From NCBI GenBank assembly GCA_023052935.1, contig CM041292.1, positions 87,465,169 through 87,529,168 of the forward strand: DNA of 64,000 nt, written 5' to 3'. Every line of letters starts with the position of its first letter. Position 1 is the first letter of the stretch. This stretch comes from Piezodorus guildinii. Taxonomy: Eukaryota; Arthropoda; Insecta; Hemiptera; Pentatomidae. Positions 1-10,639 of this stretch are shown here, in pieces. The notes under the pieces are model-generated. The model was not told the DNA's origin. It saw only the letters and a list, made by a program, of their open reading frames with translations, and did not search any database. The position numbers and the translations under genes are program-made.

Positions 1-118
1 ACGGCATAACTAAGAATTCTTACTCCCATTAAAAAATTCTAGGGCCACCCGCAGGTTTTAACCCGCGACCTTTGGCATAAAAAGCTGTTATGCTAGCAAT
101 TACGTTATGGGTGACCCT
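1..118 (-). repeat. SINE family A, copy 1 (cut by window edge)
   Basis: This is the tRNA-like head half of family A, read on the minus strand; the rest lies outside the window. It shares with the other copies the block 'ggcataactaag', a run like 'cccattaaaaaattctagg', and a B-box-like stretch ending in a 'gttatgctagc' segment. It is diverged, with 'gttttaacccgcgacc' where better copies have 'ggtttgaacccgtgacc'. Confidence 0.7.
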
Positions 119-1383
119 CTTCTTTATTATTAAATATACATTTAAAACGAATAAACAAATTCATAAAAAATAAAACTGAATTATTCTATATAGATGTAGA
201 TTGGATGGATAAATGATTTAATATGTGTATAAATTAATAAACTTGATCTTATGAAAAAATTGTGAATTATTGTTTCTGGTGGTTTTACTTGGTACATTCT
301 ACTTAAAAAACAAATAATGTATTAATTAAATTTAATTATCTTACCCTTATATCTACTAGAATGGATCTGCATCGGGATTACGACCAAAAGAAGTGTGGTC
401 AATATGCCAACGAAAATTTTTTCTGTGTTTTTTTCAGGATCGAGAATCGCTACATCACAGCAGCTCGGGTTCCTAGAAAAATATTGTCTATCGGGACTCA
501 AGTTTTGGAAGGCAAGTGCAGGTAGAAAGTCCCGTACCCAAAGCATCAAAACTCTATTCCGAGACCTTTTCTTAGCTGTAGCAGGTCAATATTAGATACT
601 TTAAATTCGTTTGTCAAGATTGTTATTTTTAGAAGATTTTAAAATTAATCAGAAATCTTTGTAAAAACATTTTACTGCTAAGGATGGAAAAGAATTATGT
701 TATATAAACTGATTTACAGCTTTAGGGAACACTTAGACTCCTTCTGAAGGTATTTCATACCCTCAAATGCACCCTAACCAGAGATATCCCGCAGCGTTGT
801 GTCGTATGAGCCCTATATCTGGATTCCCTACTGGTTTAATCTATATATAATAAGCAAAACCAAACCATAGAGATAATATGATAGATTTTGAATTATCATT
901 AATAGACAATAATAAGATGCTCTTATCGTTTTGAGAATGATTTTTCCAAAATTTTAGTATGAAGAATTGCTGAATGACAAAACGTTAATGGGAGATTCTA
1001 GCACTTAGAGCCCTGCTGCATTAAATCTGTCAACGTTTTTTACAATCCCAGTCCCTGAAGAATTGGAAAGACCATTTCGAGATTTAGAATGATGAGTGAT
1101 GCATATATGACCTATAGCAAATTTAAGAAATTGGGGATAAATATTTGAAATGATCAACCTAATTCGAATAAGATAAAATATTTTTTTCGATATAAAAACG
1201 AGAAATACCATTAGCGGATTTATAATATAGGAAACCTTATTCTTTTCAGGATTGCTTTTGAAATGTTATTTCGGTGAGGAAAAATAGAGCACAACGGTAC
1301 ACTTTTCAGTTATTTATGAACTTACTAAAATTTGATTAATACTACTAATACCCGATATGACCACAAATATGGTGTCCTAAAAT
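119..1383. other. no recognised gene
   Basis: AT-rich sequence with only short unsupported reading frames. I see no conserved protein motif, RNA gene or clear repeat boundary. Confidence 0.5.
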
Positions 1384-1549
1384 GTTTGTTTATTCATTTA
1401 ACGTCACTTCATGCTGCTGTGGCTAATCGGACGATGCTACAGTGGGAGTCCTAAATTTTGCCTATCCAGGATTAATTAGGATAGGGGTTTATAACGAGTA
1501 CCTGAGATCGCACAACCTCGGAACAACGTTCCCCCCGAAGGACAGCAAA
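1384..1549 (-). repeat. SINE family A, copy 2, tail half (split by LINE insertion)
   Basis: This is the tail and body of a family A SINE on the minus strand, running from 'gtttgtttattcattta' to 'ccgaaggacagcaaa'. The element continues at 2613 after a 1063-bp LINE insertion. In uninterrupted copies the flanking blocks are contiguous, which shows that the SINE was present first. Confidence 0.85.
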
Positions 1550-2612
1550 TAATAATAATAGGCTTAGCGAACCCGAAGGTTCGATGCCAATACCACCAAA
1601 TTCCGCCTACAGAGACTCGTCCAATGTTCACCATTCAAGCCCAAGCCCCCGAGATCAGCCTTAATGCAATCCTCCCATCTCCGCTTCGGCCTACCTTTCG
1701 GACGCCTACCAGTCGGATCAGCAAATACCAACTTTCTCGGAATCCGCTCGTCATCGAGCCCAACAACTTTACTCGCCCATTTGAGTCTCCGCGATGCAAT
1801 CAGCTCAATTATATTCACAGGATGCAAGTTCCGCAATTCCGCGTTGTGCAACCTTCTAAACTCCCCAGTGGCCTCATCTCTCTTTGGACCAAATATTTTA
1901 CGCAATACCTTATTTTCGAAAACCTTAAGCCGTTGTTCATCCTTCAAAGTAAGCGGCCACGTTTCACATCCGTAAAGAACCGTTGGAAGAATAATAGTTT
2001 TATAAATTCTAATCTTTAAGTTTTTAGATAGAAGCCGCGAACTAAGTAACTTAGCAACTGAATAATAACACGCATTTCCCACCTTTAACCGGGACTTTAT
2101 TTCTTCCAGGATTTCATTTTTTCTAGTTATAATTGAACCTAAATACTTGAATTTCTCTACGTGTTCAAAAGTATGACCTGATACATCAATATCACCAAGA
2201 TCGACACCGTTTCTGCTACTAATCATATACTTCGTCTTATCGGTATTTAATTCGAGTCCTATTTCTTTACCGGTTTTTATTAACACGCTTGTATTTAGTT
2301 GTATGGTTTCCGTGTCTTCACCTAGCAGTACCAGATCATCGGCATACCCCAAAACCGGAATCTTGTCACCCATATTTAAGCCTTTCTCGGTACACATCAC
2401 CTTTTCTATGACATATTCTAAAGCTAAATTAAATAACACAGGTGAAAGGGAGTTACCCTGTTTCAAACCCGATCGAACCTCAAATCTCTCGGAGTAATTA
2501 TGACCGATTCTAACGTTATGGAATGTTTCCGACAAACACATCTCTACTAGGTTTACTAACTTTCTAGGTTTTCCCTGTTCAATCATGATATTATATAGCT
2601 TCTGACGGTCTA
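1550..2612 (-). mobile_element. 5'-truncated RTE-like LINE copy
   Basis: On the minus strand this matches the 3' third of the full LINE at 6585-9832. It starts at the block 'agaccgtcagaagctatat' and ends in a short (TTA)n-type tail, seen here as 'aataataata'. It is bounded by a perfect 13-bp target duplication, gaaggacagcaaa, at 1537-1549 and 2613-2625. The 5' truncation plus the duplication is the signature of target-primed reverse transcription that stopped early. It lies inside a family A SINE. Confidence 0.93.
1564..2586 (-). pseudogene. Truncated LINE reverse transcriptase, 340 codons
   Basis: This open frame corresponds to residues 663-1002 of the full-length LINE protein at 6798-9806. 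It retains the GLKQG block, the catalytic GYADDLVLL motif, the thumb region and the C-terminal GRRPKGRPKRRWEDCI block. By eye about twenty residues differ from the full copy, including GLKQGNSLSP where the full copy has GLKQGDSLSP. It lacks the endonuclease, linker and fingers of the RT, so it cannot act as a complete LINE protein. The frame is uninterrupted, which suggests the insertion is not very old. The Met start is only the first in-frame Met after the truncation point; no promoter is expected. Confidence 0.9.
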
Positions 2613-2720
2613 GAAGGACAGCAAAACCCTATTAAAAAATCCCAGAGCCACTTGCAAGGTTTGATCCCGTGGCCTTGGGCACAGAAGGTTGTTACGCTAG
2701 CCACTACACTACAGGTGACA
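2613..2720 (-). repeat. SINE family A, copy 2, head half
   Basis: This is the tRNA-like head of the SINE split by the LINE at 1550-2612. It runs from the right-hand target duplication through 'attaaaaaatcccagagcc' and a B-box-like 'ggtttgatcccgtgg' to 'actacaggtgac', all on the minus strand. Confidence 0.82.
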
Positions 2721-3841
2721 CCGAAAGTTATAAATGTAATGACGATAAATGAGTTCATATCTTAAAAATAAAAAATCAATCCTTAGCATCGAGTTGGTTC
2801 CTCAACACGACATTTTTTCCTTTTTTTTAAAATACCGAAACGCGTTTTAAGATACTATCAAGAAAAATATAAAAGAAACATTGAGAAGCCACCAAGATTA
2901 AATTCATAACATTAGTATCTACATAAAAATAATAAGTAGAAGAAAAATGTTTGTCTTGTTATTTAGAATATGTGACAGAATCGTATCAAAATGTTTCAGG
3001 GGTCATATTAAATACACTGACCCATGGATAAATTCTTATTAATAGTTTTACATAGTATATTTTAAGTTTTAAACCGAATCTGAGGGAATTCCCACGCTGC
3101 TACAAAATCCGGTAATAAAATTTCTGGTGGAATTCACAGCCAGGATTCTTTTAATTTAATTAGTCCTGTAGCAGTGCTTGGAAGGTGCTTTGGTTCAAGA
3201 ATTCAAAGATAATATTCTCCTCTGTTTGAGGGACACCGATGTTTGATTGAATAAACCGATATCAACCCTCTTCAGTCTATATTATAAATAATAACTATTT
3301 AATTTGAATTTCTCATAAATGCAATACGAAATAGATAAATATTTTAACCCTGTTAAGTCTTTATCTGAAATGTGAAGAATAATCTTTGAAACAATATAAA
3401 CTATCAGTTTCATCATTAGCGTAGGTATTGACCAGAAAAAAAGAAAGAAATGTAAACCTAAATATATATATGTATATATTCAACCTGAAAATATATGTGA
3501 TTAAAAAATTACCATTCAGATAATTAATGATAGAATGGTGAGGATAGCGACCAAGAAATGGATCGCATATTTAAACTATTACTGGCCAATGTTTTGGTCT
3601 TTAATGTTGTTCTTCATTATTGCTAAATGGGCAAGCTACTAAAACAGGAGTATACTATAATAAATATCATAGAATTAAATTATATAAATGTCAAAAATCA
3701 ATTCTAATAGCAAAATGTAAAAGGTAATTGAAACATTAAAAATGATAAATTACTGATATTGTAATCTTTTTGGAAATTATTGTATGATTATAATTAGGTA
3801 ATAAGAAATGCCATAAACCGATCAATTAGTAGTATGATTGC
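2721..3841. other. no recognised gene
   Basis: AT-rich DNA with no convincing reading frame, RNA gene or terminal repeat. Confidence 0.5.
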
Positions 3842-4083
3842 TTAAATACAAGATCGCGTGATGTACTGCCTTTCAATGTTCGTCGGCTCCTTGTTTTTTT
3901 CCTCGTCTTCCTCTATTTTGACTATGGCTGCCTGGTGTTCGGTGGATTGTCTGGCGGACTCGAGATGAGACTGGAAAGACTTATGAAATGTTTCATTTGA
4001 TTCATCTTCGGAGTCCCTAGGCGCTCCAGCGTCTCTGACAGGTATGCCGAGTTGAAGTGGCAGTTTCTCAGTGACAGTATTTC
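3842..4083 (-). CDS. Candidate terminal coding exon, unknown protein
   Basis: An open frame of about 80 codons on the minus strand ends at a TAA at 3842. It is richer in GC than its surroundings and reads as a hydrophilic, acidic, Ser/Glu-rich protein end, with blocks such as RDSEDESNET, a run of acidic residues (KIEEDEEKN), and a C-terminal RQYITRSCI. A possible 3' splice site lies just upstream on that strand (…ACTCCCAG before 4083), so it may be the last exon of a gene. I do not recognise the family. It could also be a fragment of an unknown transposon protein or a chance frame. Confidence 0.3.
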
Positions 4084-4527
4084 CTGGGAGTATTCCTATT
4101 TCCCACTTACAATACCAAAAATCCATCCTGCATTCTTGACCTACTCATCCCTTGTTCATCGGTACATTCATTTAATAAAGATCCTAGTCCACCAATCTCA
4201 ATTTCCCTTCTTATCAAGCATCATCATTAAAAAAACCATTTACTCTGCGTGTTATAGAATTCCATACCTACCTCTATAAGGAAAGCACCTTTTTTAACCT
4301 CATTTAAAAGCAAACTGTTTCTTCATATTCTCAGCCATCCATCTTCCGACTGATTGTAAACAAAATGTTAGAATAATGGTCGTATTCCATTCTTAAATGA
4401 GGACCACTACAAATATGTAAACAACTTTTTTTTTCCTTTTCTTTCTTTTGGTTTTTCTCTATGATCTTATTATACTATAAGAAGTAGTATTTCTTCACAC
4501 ACACATAATATTATATAATTATAAACA

Positions 4528-4543
4528 TATATATATATATATA

Positions 4544-4605
<62 letters not shown>
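4528..4605. repeat. (AT)n microsatellite
   Basis: A nearly pure AT dinucleotide run with one short interruption (atttttat) near 4545-4552. Confidence 0.95.
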
Positions 4606-4611
<6 letters not shown>

Positions 4612-5729
4612 AAGTAGTCGTACTTCTAATATAAGTATATCTTAAGTTTATAATTTTTGTGTTTGTATTTATTTCTGTGCTAGACACAAGTCTCAGTTTC
4701 TGTTATTCTTAAGGGACTGAAGGTCCCATAATAAAATTCTTTCTATAATTTATTCTTTTTATGGTCATAGCTGAGTTCAGTTACTCCTTGTATTAAATGC
4801 TTCATTTTCTATATAAGCTATAAGACATGACCTAAATGTCTATCATGTTCAGAGCTAATTCTTTCCTGAATTTATTGGTCTAAATATCAATTTGATCTTT
4901 TCTTTATATAAAAACTTATTTCTTTGAAGCAGATTGTCAACTTTTAATAATTCTTTCATTAGTGATTATCCACCATGTATTGAAACTCCAATTAAATCGT
5001 TAACGATCTATGTATATGCTTTTTCTAAACACGAACAATTTTTAGCATAGAAGTGACCTAACGTAAGATAGAATTTATCAAATGTTGAGCATTTCATCTA
5101 GATCTAGGCTAACGAAATTGGCGGAACTTAAATTCTGTTGAACTAATCTAAAAATAAATAATATTTAAGAAAGATTAGATTTAAAGATATGCAACCGAGC
5201 ATTATAGCGTTTAGTATATGCCGCACAAGTCGATTATTTCCCATTTTGAAACGGTTTATAAGCGTTCTTATTAACAAGGGTTTGGTGATAGGCGACAATA
5301 CATCAAACTGAAGAGGTATAAATCAATTAAAAAGTGGATTAGGGGCTAGTTAATAGAATTAATTATGCTGATTTATTGGGTGGGAGTGACTTAACAAAGA
5401 GTTGGATGAAAGATTTAGAGCAGGCTGTGGGTAATTTAGTGTAGAGGCCTAGATGAATATTCAAGACATCCTCCTAGAGGGAGTGCAAATCCTCCACCCT
5501 CCATCTCGGAGCCCATCTGGGTCAGGATACTAGCCCAATGACGCCCTTCTCCTTCCTTATTTATTTATTGGTGTCTCCTCAGGCTATCCTAGCCTCGCTG
5601 CGTCACGAACTTGGGCCTTCTCAAACAAAGACTCATTAATCGGTACAGACTCTGTATTTAGAAAGTGATTACGAAACTTTAATCCATGTATCAATTAGTT
5701 TATTTCTTAATATCACATGATACATTTTA
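4606..5729. other. no recognised gene
   Basis: AT-rich sequence with one less AT-rich patch near 5455-5630 that has no frame or motif I can identify. Confidence 0.5.
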
Positions 5730-5972
5730 CTACGTCATAGCATTTTTAGTGTTTGAACTACTTCTATAGTAATTATTTATTATGTGTATTTTGTTCATTT
5801 TCTTCCACTCATTCTCCTTCCAGCCTCGGGACGCCTCTAGCCTTGGTCCCATGCTCTTCTGCTCTTGGCAAGGTTCCTTTCGTTCCATCGGGATGGTGTA
5901 GGAGGTTCTTGGTCCTCCCTTCACTGGTTTCCCCTCTATGGTTGTTTTCAGAGTATATATGCCCGTACTCAC
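5730..5972 (-). pseudogene. LINE reverse transcriptase C-terminal relic
   Basis: A minus-strand frame reads KTTIEGKPVKGGPRTSYT, then ERKEPCQEQKSM and a Trp/Lys-rich end (WKENEWKKMN). This pattern (basic Gly-Arg-Pro-Arg block, then Tyr/Cys, then a terminal Trp) is the usual C-terminal tail of LINE reverse transcriptases that follows the RT domain. Nothing of the RT core is seen next to it, so it is a 5'-truncated copy. The clade cannot be told from so short a piece. Confidence 0.6.
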
Positions 5973-6147
5973 CCTAATTGCCTCCTCGAAAGACGTTCCC
6001 TCACCGAGCGTACTTTCAGCTTTTCCCTGATCCTGTCATCTCATAGACAAATATTCTTTGGAACACAGAGTTAAATAATTAAAGTTTAACATCCATTCCA
6101 ACCTCACTTTATCCGGTAAAAGAATTATTACAGATCACATACTAGAC

Positions 6148-6462
6148 CGGGAGCGGCGTGGTGTAGTGGATAGAGCACTAATCTACTGTTCTCCGGGTCC
6201 TGGGTTCGAATACCCGCTGTGGCAGAATATTATTTATTCTGTTAATTCGGCCGAGGCGCGACCTAGGGTATAGAGACCCTCCTGGTGTAGACCCAGCCTC
6301 TTTAAAGTGGGTACCCAAAAAATGGGGAAAACCTGGTGGCTGAGCGCGATTAAGACCTAAACACCTCATTGCACGTCCGTTGGCCCAGAAACAGTACGAA
6401 TCTCTATATGTACTGAGTCCAAGACCCTTCATGAGTTGTAGAGGCACAGGTTTTTTTTTTTT
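6148..6462 (+). repeat. SINE family B, copy 1
   Basis: tRNA-like head with an A-box-like 'tggtgtagtggatagagcac' and a B box 'gggttcgaatacccgc', then a body shared with copies at 48282 and 50759 (for example 'cagaaacagtacgaatctc'), ending in a run of 12 T. Near-perfect 11-bp flanks (acatactagac at 6137-6147 and acataatagac at 6463-6473) define the insertion. It resembles a tRNA gene at its 5' end, but the attached body and the other copies show it is a SINE. Confidence 0.88.
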
Positions 6463-6570
6463 ACATAATAGACGGAGCTACCTTTAGAGATTCTGCTTGA
6501 AATTGCTGAATCCATTTTCCCAAATCTACTTATTACTTGCCTCAACATATAAAGTCAACTATTACTTCTA

Positions 6571-6584
6571 TTATTCTTCACTAG
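6571..6584. repeat. Target-site duplication, left, of full-length LINE
   Basis: The sequence ttattcttcactag is repeated at 9833-9846 and flanks the element at 6585-9832. The first few bases are ambiguous because the element's tail is also TTA-rich. Confidence 0.88.
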
Positions 6585-6797
6585 CCTCGCGCGGATCTCA
6601 TTACCGCGTATGGGGAGCGTCCCACGGGTGGCGGATGTGGGAATGGTCGGTGGAATTTCCTCGGAAGCTCCTTCCGGCTAAGTCCGATGGACTCGCTGAC
6701 CAACAATGAGAGCGGCCCCCCAGGCTTGCTGGAGGGTGTGACGTAGGTTCGAACGCCCTACTCACATATTTTAGTTCACAAAATATCACCAAAAGTC

Positions 6798-9700
6798 ATG
6801 GATTCCTCTGAGGTAAAACGCTCATTATCCGGAGGTAAACTAGTCCCCCGTTCGGGTCTCCGGGTGGGGACTGCTTCAGGGGAATCATGGCGCAAGATGA
6901 AAATTAGAGATCTAACAATAGGGACGTGGAACGTTAGAAGTTTAAATACGGCAGGTGGGTTAAAGTCGGTCGCGAATGAAGTTAAGGGGTACCATTTAGA
7001 TATCGTTGCATTACAAGAGGTTCGCTGGCCAGGGGAGGGTTCGTTAACAGAAGGAAAGTATACTATTTGGTACGGGGGGAGCGTTAATTATTGTCTAGGT
7101 ACCGGGTTTCTGATTAGGAATAGATTTCTTTCCGCATTACGGGACGTACAGTTCTTTAGTGAAAGAATATCGGTTGCTATATTTCAAGGGCGTTGGTTTA
7201 AAATCGCGTTTATAAACATTCATTCTCCCACCGAAGACAGTGATGATGAAGTAAAATGCGAATTTTATGATAAACTAGAGTCGGTTTACGATAAGTTACC
7301 GCGAAATTACATTAAGATAATACTAGGCGACGCGAACGCAAAGGTTGGAAGGGAAGAAGTATATCGTCCTACAATCGGTAAAGAAAGTTTGCACGAATAT
7401 AGTAATGATAATGGGACCCGACTAATAAACTTTGCTATTTCGAAAAACCTAATAATCAAAAGCACTACATTTAAACGTAAGGATATTCATAAGTATACGT
7501 GGACATCACCGGATGGACAAACGCGGAATCAAATCGATCATGTTTTAATACAAAACAGATGGCAAAGTAGCATAATTAACGTGAGATCGTATCGAGGTGC
7601 AGAATGCGGTTCTGATCATGAATTAGTAATCGCGAAACTTCGACAAAAACTAAATACAAAAAAGAGAACACCGAACTATATTCGTCCCGAGAATTTTGAT
7701 TTAGTTAAATTGAACAACCTAGAAATTAGAAAACAATTCGCGATAGAAGTAAAAAATCGGTTCGAAGCTTTGGAATCTTCAGACGAGGAACACAAAGATG
7801 TAAACAAACTATGGGAAGGGATCAGGGATAATATTAAAGAGGTCGGTAATTTATGTCTTGGAAAAATCGAAAATAAAAAGAACAAACCTTGGTTCGACAG
7901 GGATTGTCAAAATATGTGCGAAAAAAGAAAAACCGCTAAACTGAATTCCTTAAATAATCCAAGCGATAATAATGTGGCTTACTTTCGGTTAGTAAAAAAC
8001 GAAACTTCAAAACTCTTAAAAAATAAGAAAAGAGAGTATCTTAAAGGCAAAATAATAGAAATAGAAAAACACAGAAACGAAAATAACGTAAGAGAGATGT
8101 ACAAAGGTATAAACAAATCGCGTAAAAGATTTGAACCTCTATTGAATGCGGTTAAAGATGCAAATAACAATATAATTGCGGATCCTTCTGAGATATTAAA
8201 TAAATTTAAACAACACTTTGACGGCATCTTAAATACGGAAAATAATAATCAATCTCCTCTCTCTGAATATCAGAGCGCTGAACCATGGATAGACGCACCG
8301 AGTAAAGAGGAAGTCCAAATGGCGATAGGAAAATTAAAACGTTATAAGGCCGCAGGAAATGATAATATCACGAGTGAATTAATCAAGACGTGTGGAGAAG
8401 CGGGCGTTTCCAAAATACATTTTTTAGTTAAAAAGATCTGGGAAACTGAAAAAATGCCCGAAGAATGGAAAGAATCAATACTTATTCCGATTCACAAAAA
8501 AGGACCGAGGTCGGATTGTAACAACTATCGTGGGATCTCTCTTCTCCCAGTATGCTATAAAATATTCTCGTCAATTCTAACTAGTCGAATAACGGAATAC
8601 GCTGAGGAAATTATCGGAGATTACCAATGTGGTTTTAGGCGGAATCGCTCGACTATTGACCAAATATTTTCCTTACGTCAAATATTAGAGAAAAAATTGG
8701 AATACAACGGTGTAGTCCATCAACTTTATATCGATTTTAAAAAGGCTTATGATTCAATAGACCGTCAGAAGCTATATAACATCATGATTGAACAGGGAAT
8801 ACCTAGAAAGTTAGTAAACCTAGTAGAGATGTGTTTGTCGGAAACATTCCATAAAGTTAGAATCGGTCATAATTACTCCGAGAGATTTGAGATGCGATCG
8901 GGTTTGAAACAGGGTGACTCCCTTTCACCTGTGTTATTTAATATAGCTTTAGAATATGTCATAGAAAAGGTGATGTGTACCGAGAAAGGCTTAAATATGG
9001 GTGACAAGATTCCGGTTTTGGGGTATGCCGATGATCTGGTACTGCTAGGTGAAGACACGGAAACCATACAACTAAATACAAGTGTGTTAATAAAAACCGG
9101 TAAAGAAATAGGACTCGAATTAAATACCGATAAGACGAAGTATATGATTAGTAGCAGAAACGGTGTCGATCTTGGTGATATTGATGTATCAGGTCATACT
9201 TTGAAACACGTAGAGAAATTCAAGTATTTAGGTTCAATTATAACTAGAAAAAATGAAATCCAGGAAGAAATAAAGTCCCGGTTAAAGGTGGGAAATGCGT
9301 GTTATTATTCAGTTGCTAAGTTACTTAGTTCGCGGCTTCTATCTAAAAACTTAAAGATTAGAATTTATAAAACTATTATTCTTCCAACGGTTCTTTACGG
9401 ATGTGAAACGTGGCCGCTTACTTTAAAGGATGAACAGCGGCTTAAGGTTTTCGAAAATAAGGTATTGCGTAAAATATTTGGTCCAAAGAGAGATGAGGCC
9501 ACTGGGGAGTTTAGAAGGTTGCATAACGCGGAATTGCGGAGTTTGTACCCTGTGAATATAATTGAGTTGATAGCATCGCGGAGACTCAAATGGGCGCGTA
9601 AAGTTGTTGGGCTTAGTGAGGAACGGATTACGAGAAAGTTGATATTCGCTGAACCGACTGGTAGGCGTCCGAAAGGTAGGCCGAGGCGTCGATGGGAGGA

Positions 9701-9806
9701 TTGCATTAAGGCTGATCTCGGGGGCTTGGGCTTGACCGGTGAACATTGGACGTGTCTATGCAAGCGAAGTTTGGTGGTATCGGCATCGAACCTTCGGGTT
9801 CGGTAA
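6798..9806 (+). CDS. RTE-like LINE protein: AP endonuclease + reverse transcriptase
   Basis: This 1002-codon protein nicks target DNA and reverse-transcribes its own RNA at the nick. Residues about 38-285 are an exonuclease-endonuclease-phosphatase domain: TWNVRS (Asn45), LQEVRW (Glu74), LGDAN (Asp178/Asn180), QIDHVL and the terminal GSDHE (Asp273, His274). A Lys/Asn-rich linker covers about 290-490. The RT spans about 505-790 with IPIHKKGPRSDCNNYRGISL, YIDFKKAYDSID (first catalytic Asp), GLKQGDSLSP and GYADDLVLL (catalytic YADD at 743-746). The C-terminus has the basic block GRRPKGRPRRRWEDC. Such proteins are often labelled 'craniofacial development protein 2-like' in animal genomes. The Met at 6798 opens the frame after a GC-rich leader; a later Met (residue 34, just before the endonuclease) could also serve. 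No separate ORF1 is seen. Confidence 0.95.
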   Translation: MDSSEVKRSLSGGKLVPRSGLRVGTASGESWRKMKIRDLTIGTWNVRSLNTAGGLKSVANEVKGYHLDIVALQEVRWPGEGSLTEGKYTIWYGGSVNYCLGTGFLIRNRFLSALRDVQFFSERISVAIFQGRWFKIAFINIHSPTEDSDDEVKCEFYDKLESVYDKLPRNYIKIILGDANAKVGREEVYRPTIGKESLHEYSNDNGTRLINFAISKNLIIKSTTFKRKDIHKYTWTSPDGQTRNQIDHVLIQNRWQSSIINVRSYRGAECGSDHELVIAKLRQKLNTKKRTPNYIRPENFDLVKLNNLEIRKQFAIEVKNRFEALESSDEEHKDVNKLWEGIRDNIKEVGNLCLGKIENKKNKPWFDRDCQNMCEKRKTAKLNSLNNPSDNNVAYFRLVKNETSKLLKNKKREYLKGKIIEIEKHRNENNVREMYKGINKSRKRFEPLLNAVKDANNNIIADPSEILNKFKQHFDGILNTENNNQSPLSEYQSAEPWIDAPSKEEVQMAIGKLKRYKAAGNDNITSELIKTCGEAGVSKIHFLVKKIWETEKMPEEWKESILIPIHKKGPRSDCNNYRGISLLPVCYKIFSSILTSRITEYAEEIIGDYQCGFRRNRSTIDQIFSLRQILEKKLEYNGVVHQLYIDFKKAYDSIDRQKLYNIMIEQGIPRKLVNLVEMCLSETFHKVRIGHNYSERFEMRSGLKQGDSLSPVLFNIALEYVIEKVMCTEKGLNMGDKIPVLGYADDLVLLGEDTETIQLNTSVLIKTGKEIGLELNTDKTKYMISSRNGVDLGDIDVSGHTLKHVEKFKYLGSIITRKNEIQEEIKSRLKVGNACYYSVAKLLSSRLLSKNLKIRIYKTIILPTVLYGCETWPLTLKDEQRLKVFENKVLRKIFGPKRDEATGEFRRLHNAELRSLYPVNIIELIASRRLKWARKVVGLSEERITRKLIFAEPTGRRPKGRPRRRWEDCIKADLGGLGLTGEHWTCLCKRSLVVSASNLRVR

Positions 9807-9832
9807 GCCTATTATTATTATTATTATTATTA
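9807..9832 (+). repeat. (TTA)n tail of the LINE
   Basis: A run of ATT/TTA triplets directly after the stop codon. The truncated relative at 1550 has the same kind of tail, so this is the family's 3' end. Confidence 0.9.
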
Positions 9833-9846
9833 TTATTCTTCACTAG
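9833..9846. repeat. Target-site duplication, right, of full-length LINE
   Basis: ttattcttcactag, identical to 6571-6584. Confidence 0.88.
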
Positions 9847-10351
9847 AAAATAAAGATTCTCTATTGTCTTGAAGAATATAGCTGTTCTCTTCAGTTCTCC
9901 ATTCTACATCGCCGCTATTTTCTATATTATATGTATGTATTTGTATCTTAATGTATGAAATGTTTGATACACACAAAAAAAAAAAAAAAAAAAAAAAAAT
10001 GCTTGTATTTCCTCTGTTCGAATTCCTAAAAGTCCGGTTGAGGCAGAAATTTAGTTTTATGCTATGCTTCTATGAATCTGTCCATGAAGACTACTGGAGT
10101 TCATTCTGTCTTTGTGAAATGACGTCCTTTCTCCTTGTTACCATTAAAAACAAATTATCGAGATATTCGAAAAGCTTAAATAAAGTTACCAATCGAATTT
10201 ATTTTGTAGCCTCAAAAGAAGTCATTAGGTTAAGTCTTTTACTGGGACTTTAATATCGACAAAATAATATATTTTAGTGTCGATGTTTTAACTTAAGACT
10301 TCGGGAACTTATGAAACTATCGTGTGCAGCCACGAGGTAAAGAAAGTTTCG
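9847..10351. other. no recognised gene; poly(A) run
   Basis: AT-rich sequence with a long A run at about 9975-9999. I see no gene or conserved motif. Confidence 0.5.
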
Positions 10352-10639
10352 TGTTTGTTTGTTTATTTATTTAATGCCCCTTAATGCTGCTGTGGCTAAT
10401 CGGACGATGCTATAGTAGGGGTCCTAAATTTATTCTATCCAGTTTTAATTAGGAAAGGGATCTTTAACCAGTACCTGACCTCGCACAGGTTCAGAACCAC
10501 CTTTTTACGTCCTATCCGAAGGACGGCATAACTAAGGATTTTTTCTCCAACTAAAAAATACTAGGGCCACATTTCAGGTTGAACCCAAGACATTCGGCTT
10601 GAAGCCTGTTATGCTAACCACTACACCACAGGTGGCCCC
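10352..10639 (-). repeat. SINE family A, copy 3
   Basis: A full copy on the minus strand, from the tail 'gtttgtttgtttattta' through the shared 'gctgctgtggctaatcgg' block to the head 'ctacaccacaggtggcccc'. Imperfect target duplications flank it (aagtttcgtgtttg left, aagtttcttgtttg right). Confidence 0.88.

Larger units (their letters stand above)
6585..9832 (+). mobile_element. Full-length RTE-like LINE, apparently intact
   Basis: About 3.25 kb: a short GC-richer 5' leader (from 'cctcgcgcggatctc'), a single long reading frame (6798-9806), almost no 3' UTR, and a (TTA)n microsatellite tail instead of poly(A). A single EN-RT frame of about 1000 codons, a very short 3' UTR and a simple-repeat tail are typical of the RTE group. 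The 14-bp target duplication is intact and the frame has no stop, so this may be a recent insertion. Confidence 0.92.

Noticed and set aside
1624..2019. 131-codon plus-strand frame
   Set aside because: Antisense of the truncated LINE reverse transcriptase.
6160..6225. tRNA gene candidate
   Set aside because: Has A- and B-box-like parts, but the same sequence with an attached body recurs at 48282 and 50759; it is the head of SINE family B.
9395..9763. 122-codon minus-strand frame
   Set aside because: Antisense of the LINE C-terminus, matching the antisense frame of the truncated copy.
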